This document shows positions 60,650-64,000 of a DNA stretch of 64,000 bases, one piece after another (position 1 is the first letter of the stretch; every line of letters starts with the position of its first letter). The notes under the pieces are model-generated. The model saw only the letters and a program-made list of their open reading frames with translations, did not search any database and was not told the DNA's origin. This DNA is from an uncultured Rikenellaceae bacterium (GTDB lineage Bacteria > Bacteroidota > Bacteroidia > Bacteroidales > Rikenellaceae). Made by a program: the position numbers and the translations under genes. The stretch covers positions 1 through 64,000 of the forward strand of contig CALUZO010000001.1 in NCBI GenBank assembly GCA_944325305.1. Reading direction: 5' to 3'.

Positions 60650-61930
60650 TCAACTTTCGTGTATATCCAGGTGCGCATCGACCTTAAAAGTGAATCTGTC
60701 TCTACCCAAGACAGATACCGCAAATAATACGCCGACAATAACCGTATCCAACAAATAGGGGAACTGATTGCCTCGGATGTGTAATATATCTTTGAAAAAA
60801 TCCACGACAAACGGAGTGATAGTTATGGCCAGATAATTGGCGGCAAGAAGTACCGACAAGGCAAAGGTGGCACTTATGTCCGTGGATGTCTCGACTGCTT
60901 TGTCATAAGCGACAGGTTGGATAATTCCATAGCCCAACCCTACCATACATGCCGAAACCCCCAAAAATAGAGCATCGTGCGCGAAATAGCCGAACAGCAG
61001 ACCCGCACACATCATAAATATGGCGACATTAAGCGTTGTGCCCTTGAAGACATGTATGGCACGGGGCAATAAAAAACCAGACAACATAATGCAGGAAAAG
61101 AACAGAGCAGTTATCATTCCTACCGCCGAATCGTCTATACCAAACTGTGCGGCAAGAAACGGCAGATACAGATTAATCGCTCCGCAGGCAAAAGTAGCTA
61201 TACCATACAGCAGTACGACACCCGAAAGTTTGCCCCATTGTATTCCTGTTTGTTTTGATCGTGAGACAGTTTCAGTTCTTCCATCCGCATGTCCTGTTTT
61301 TTTCGTTCCGCCAGGAATCGACGCCTCGGCTGCGACTGCCGGCCGAATCTTCCCGTATCTCAAGAAAGGCAAAAGTAGAAGAGGTATTATCGGAGTCAGA
61401 TAAACCACGAACGGAAGCCGCCAACTCTCCTTGGCCAATACACCGACCACCAAAGTAGCGAGTACCAGTGCGAAATTTGCAATACCGGACTTTACACCCA
61501 ACTGTTTCATGCGGTACTGACCCGTGAAATAATCGGCGACAAGTCCTGCTGCGATCGGGATTACCACTCCGGAACTGATACCCAACAAACAACTGATTAC
61601 GATCAGATCCGTCATCGACTTGGCGAAGAAATAGAGTATCCCGCAGACAATATAGACAGAAAGACCCGAAATCAGCAGCATGATCTTACTGCGCGAGACA
61701 GAAAGTTTACCCGAAAGCAGCACGAAAGGTATGATGAACAGGTTTGGCAAGACGGTGAGCATCTGAACTTCGAGCTCGGACGACGAAGGGAAAATGTGCT
61801 TTATGTTGCTCAACATGGGCGTTATCGCCAGGCCCGGCAAATTAACTACCAATGACACGGACAGTATCGCAACAAGCGTCATCAACGATATGGTTCCATT
61901 TCCAGTCTGGATATCAGTGTTCAGTTTCAT
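60650..61930 (-). CDS. MFS transporter
   Basis: 426 aa with about 12 hydrophobic segments in two groups of six, parted by a hydrophilic loop near residues 200-230 (AAEASIPGGTKKTGHADGRT). The motif after helix 2, LSGKLSVSRSKIMLLISGLS, corresponds to MFS motif A in a divergent form. The substrate is not identifiable. It lies next to the bile-salt-hydrolase-like gene but in convergent orientation, so there is no operon link. Confidence 0.85.
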   Translation of the reverse strand: MKLNTDIQTGNGTISLMTLVAILSVSLVVNLPGLAITPMLSNIKHIFPSSSELEVQMLTVLPNLFIIPFVLLSGKLSVSRSKIMLLISGLSVYIVCGILYFFAKSMTDLIVISCLLGISSGVVIPIAAGLVADYFTGQYRMKQLGVKSGIANFALVLATLVVGVLAKESWRLPFVVYLTPIIPLLLLPFLRYGKIRPAVAAEASIPGGTKKTGHADGRTETVSRSKQTGIQWGKLSGVVLLYGIATFACGAINLYLPFLAAQFGIDDSAVGMITALFFSCIMLSGFLLPRAIHVFKGTTLNVAIFMMCAGLLFGYFAHDALFLGVSACMVGLGYGIIQPVAYDKAVETSTDISATFALSVLLAANYLAITITPFVVDFFKDILHIRGNQFPYLLDTVIVGVLFAVSVLGRDRFTFKVDAHLDIHES

Positions 61931-62178
61931 GGTTGTTTACCATTTTATGATCTTATATTTTTATTTCAGAATATGGCCGAGGCAACACGTCCTTCGTTTT
62001 GCTCAACAAGCTATTGATTCACAATCCGCAGAGCATAGCGCCTTACGACATTGCGGATGGCAGCAGGACGATGACGGCCATTCAGGGATTAAATAGGTTT
62101 GGAGATAAGCTGTGGGCAGCAGACTGCATACCGATGACACGGAACGCAATCATGCAATATACATGACAAACATTAACG
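61931..62178. other. intergenic region, no supported gene
   Basis: The region between the MFS gene start and the palindrome at 62179-62230 has only short chance frames. No promoter with both elements was found for the MFS gene. Confidence 0.4.
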
Positions 62179-62230
62179 GTCACCACCCGTGACGATGCCT
62201 GTTGCAACAGGCATCGTCACGGGTGGTGAC
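62179..62230. terminator. 52-bp perfect palindrome, probable glutaminase terminator
   Basis: 62179-62204 pairs with 62205-62230 without any mismatch and without a spacer. It starts 12 bp after the glutaminase stop (minus strand), so it most likely terminates the gadC-glsA operon. No good T-run follows on the minus strand. Confidence 0.65.
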
Positions 62231-62241
62231 GGCAACACAAT

Positions 62242-63198
62242 TTAGACCACCTCGAGGACAGAATCTCCAAATATGTTTACGCCCAATTTATTCGTAATAT
62301 ATTTTATGGCCAGTTGAGCCCTGTACGAATTGCCGGCATCATCCAGTGGCGGAGAGAAAGCCGCCAGTCCGAACGACCCAGGCATGATGGCCATAATACC
62401 TCCGCCCACACCCGTCTTTGCCGGAATGCCCGATGTATAAAGCCAGTCTCCGGTATGCTCGTAAAAGCCCACTGTAGCGATCAGCGAAACGATTTGCGGC
62501 GCTATTGCACTGTCGAAAACCCTCTCTCCCGTCACGGGATTGACCCCTTTATTGGCGATAGTCGCACCGCACACGGCAAGCTGCCTCGCCGTAACCCCAT
62601 AAGAACACTGGCGGGTATAAAGATCCAGCGACATATCGGGATCGTCGTATATGCGGTTGTAATTCTTCAGCAACCAGGCAATCGACTTATTGTTGAAATT
62701 CGTAGCCGATTCGGATTTGTATAGCTCGTCGATAACGGAAAGCTTGCCGCCGCACAACCTGGCAAAATAGGAATCAATCGCCTGCCATTTTTTATCCGCA
62801 TCTCCGGTCGGCTTCACCATGCTGCACGCAGAGATGGCTCCGGCATTTACCAATGGCGATGAAGGATGGTCTTTCTCGAGCAGTATCGCAAATATGGAAT
62901 TGAAAGGCAGACCGGTAGCATCGGCACCTATCCTATTCATGACCTCGGCCGTCCCGTATTCGTTTATGACAAGAATCGCCGTCAACACCTTGGACACAGA
63001 CTCTATCCCGAAAACATACTGGGTGTCGCCGACCTCTATAATCCGGCCGTCGGGAAGGCACAGTGCAATGCCGAAAAGCGAAGAAGGGATATTCTGAAGA
63101 TACGGAATGTAATCGGCGTTCTTCCCCCCGTTCTCATCCTTTACGGCATTGTAAGCCTCTTTCACAATGGCCGTCAGGTCTTTTTTAGATATTTTCAT
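62242..63198 (-). CDS. glsA: glutaminase A
   Basis: 318 aa, the usual length. It hydrolyses glutamine to glutamate and ammonia in the cytoplasm and belongs to the serine-dependent beta-lactamase-like glutaminases. The catalytic Ser-x-x-Lys is in FGIESVSK (Ser 67, Lys 70); the substrate-binding parts NAGAISAC and RQCSYGVTARQLAVCGATIA, then PAKTGVGGGIMAI are the conserved family motifs. It lies 66 bp downstream of the antiporter gene on the same strand, so both are probably cotranscribed. Ammonia from this reaction consumes protons, as known for E. coli YbaS with GadC. Confidence 0.95.
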   Translation of the reverse strand: MKISKKDLTAIVKEAYNAVKDENGGKNADYIPYLQNIPSSLFGIALCLPDGRIIEVGDTQYVFGIESVSKVLTAILVINEYGTAEVMNRIGADATGLPFNSIFAILLEKDHPSSPLVNAGAISACSMVKPTGDADKKWQAIDSYFARLCGGKLSVIDELYKSESATNFNNKSIAWLLKNYNRIYDDPDMSLDLYTRQCSYGVTARQLAVCGATIANKGVNPVTGERVFDSAIAPQIVSLIATVGFYEHTGDWLYTSGIPAKTGVGGGIMAIMPGSFGLAAFSPPLDDAGNSYRAQLAIKYITNKLGVNIFGDSVLEVV

Positions 63199-63264
63199 AC
63201 TTGAAATCTTTTATAGTATATTCTATTACGTCTCCATAACTGCAAAGTCTCAGTCTAACCATAC

Positions 63265-64000
63265 TCATGGCTGCGGTTTGCTGCTGTTGCCTGCCTGCTG
63301 CGTTCCGCTCGCCTTACCTGACGACGGAGCCGTAGTCGGGGTAGTCGTACCGTCAGAAACCTTTGCGGTCGGCGATGCCGAAGCCGCCTGCGCCTGGACG
63401 TCCCAGTGGAAAGGCTGGAAATCTTTGGCCGCCTGCGGATCTTTCCATGTAGGTTTACGCATTGCGTAAATAATCATCGGCGCTACCACAACCACGATGC
63501 AACCTATTATCAGAACCGAGAACCACACAGTATTGCTGCCTGTCGATATCTGGCTCGGCGGGATAAAGCTGAGAACGAAGGCAAACAACGCTCCGCAGAA
63601 ACCCACTCCAGCTATCAGCCACATCAGCAAATTGCCCTTACCTATGCGGAAAGGTCGTTCAACCTTAGGCATCTTGTATCGCAGGAGTATGGCAGAAGCG
63701 AACATGAGCATGTACATTATGAGATAGAGCAGCACCGTAAGTTGTGACAATATCTGATAGAAAGATTGTACCGACGGCATGACCACGAACAGCAGGCTCA
63801 GGATCGTCACCAGAGCACCCTGTATCAACAGGATATTCTTCTGGATACCCAACTTGTTCGATTTCTGGAAGAAAGGCGGAAGATAACCTGCTTTGCCGAC
63901 GGTGAAAATACCTTTCGATGGCCCCGAAACCCATGTCAACACCCCTGCGAGTACGCCGAACATAAGCGCTATGGCAATAACAGGCGAAGCCCAGCTCATT
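63265..64000 (-). CDS. gadC: glutamate/GABA antiporter, C-terminal part (GadC-like), gene continues past the window
   Basis: About 245 residues are inside the window; the family has about 500-570, so the 5' half lies beyond base 64000 and the Met at 63999 is internal. Five membrane segments are visible. GVLTWVSGPSKGIFTVGKAG, with the FQKSNKLGIQKNILLIQGAL that follows, is typical of GadC-type APC transporters, and the end carries a Ser/Thr/Pro-rich tail of about 50 residues. It should exchange external glutamate or glutamine for internal GABA or glutamate. The following glutaminase supports the acid-resistance role. Confidence 0.85.
   Translation of the reverse strand, partial: MSWASPVIAIALMFGVLAGVLTWVSGPSKGIFTVGKAGYLPPFFQKSNKLGIQKNILLIQGALVTILSLLFVVMPSVQSFYQILSQLTVLLYLIMYMLMFASAILLRYKMPKVERPFRIGKGNLLMWLIAGVGFCGALFAFVLSFIPPSQISTGSNTVWFSVLIIGCIVVVVAPMIIYAMRKPTWKDPQAAKDFQPFHWDVQAQAASASPTAKVSDGTTTPTTAPSSGKASGTQQAGNSSKPQP

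Overview
The window comes from a Bacteroidales chromosome. The promoters that can be read follow the Bacteroidetes pattern (-33 TTTG or TTG, then TAnnTTTG at -7), Shine-Dalgarno sequences are mostly absent, and the gene families (exported glycoside hydrolase 2 lipoprotein, DUF6132, HEXXH/beta-propeller outer-membrane protein, secreted bile-salt-hydrolase-like enzyme, glutaminase next to a GadC-type antiporter) are typical of gut Bacteroidales. I lean towards Rikenellaceae (Alistipes-like), but this is a guess from gene content. No rRNA, CRISPR array or insertion sequence was found.

Left chromosomal part (1-21118): a class A penicillin-binding protein; a large exported protein with an HEXXH motif, propeller and C-terminal barrel; a SUI1-type factor; a lone DUF4435 (Toprim-like) protein; the copper exporter CopA; a three-gene cluster (YjbR-like, DUF6132, thioredoxin lipoprotein); CysK; a two-gene lipoprotein operon encoding an M3-fold peptidase that has lost all its zinc ligands and a GH2 glycosidase; then RsmE with a two-subunit chromate transporter, a small membrane protein and tRNA-Thr(GGT).

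Prophage (21147-58087, about 36.9 kb): a complete temperate phage integrated in the 3' end of tRNA-Thr, bounded by a perfect 45-bp direct repeat (attL/attR), with matching pairs of candidate integrase arm sites next to both ends. From left to right: integrase; HicAB; a DinD-like gene bracketed by a duplication of the hicB 3' end; a CI-like repressor with twin palindromic operators; an early block of small proteins, a radical SAM enzyme, a replication-type winged-helix protein, an adenine and a cytosine DNA methyltransferase, a PD-(D/E)XK-like protein and an HD-like protein; then one long rightward late block. Packaging and head are lambda-like (Nu1/GpA terminase, gpW, portal B, a protease-scaffold-capsid fusion). 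The tail is contractile and P2/Mu-like (sheath, tube, E and E+E' chaperones made by a -1 frameshift, short tape measure, U, X, D, V, W, J, I), with BACON-domain proteins and a gp53-like fibre at the tip. The lysis cassette is a membrane/coiled-coil protein, a glucosaminidase and a candidate unimolecular spanin. No major structural gene looks broken, so the prophage may be functional.

Right chromosomal part (58088-64000): the tRNA's likely original terminator, stranded by the integration; a small heat-shock protein; an exported choloylglycine-hydrolase-family enzyme; an MFS transporter; glutaminase; and the C-terminal half of a glutamate/GABA antiporter. The last two together suggest glutamine-dependent acid resistance.

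The most interesting items are the frameshift extension in the tail chaperone gene, the repeat-filled cytosine methyltransferase, the dead M3 peptidase, the BACON domain split over two genes, the hicB duplication around dinD, the attachment-site architecture and an oriented heptamer enriched in the prophage.
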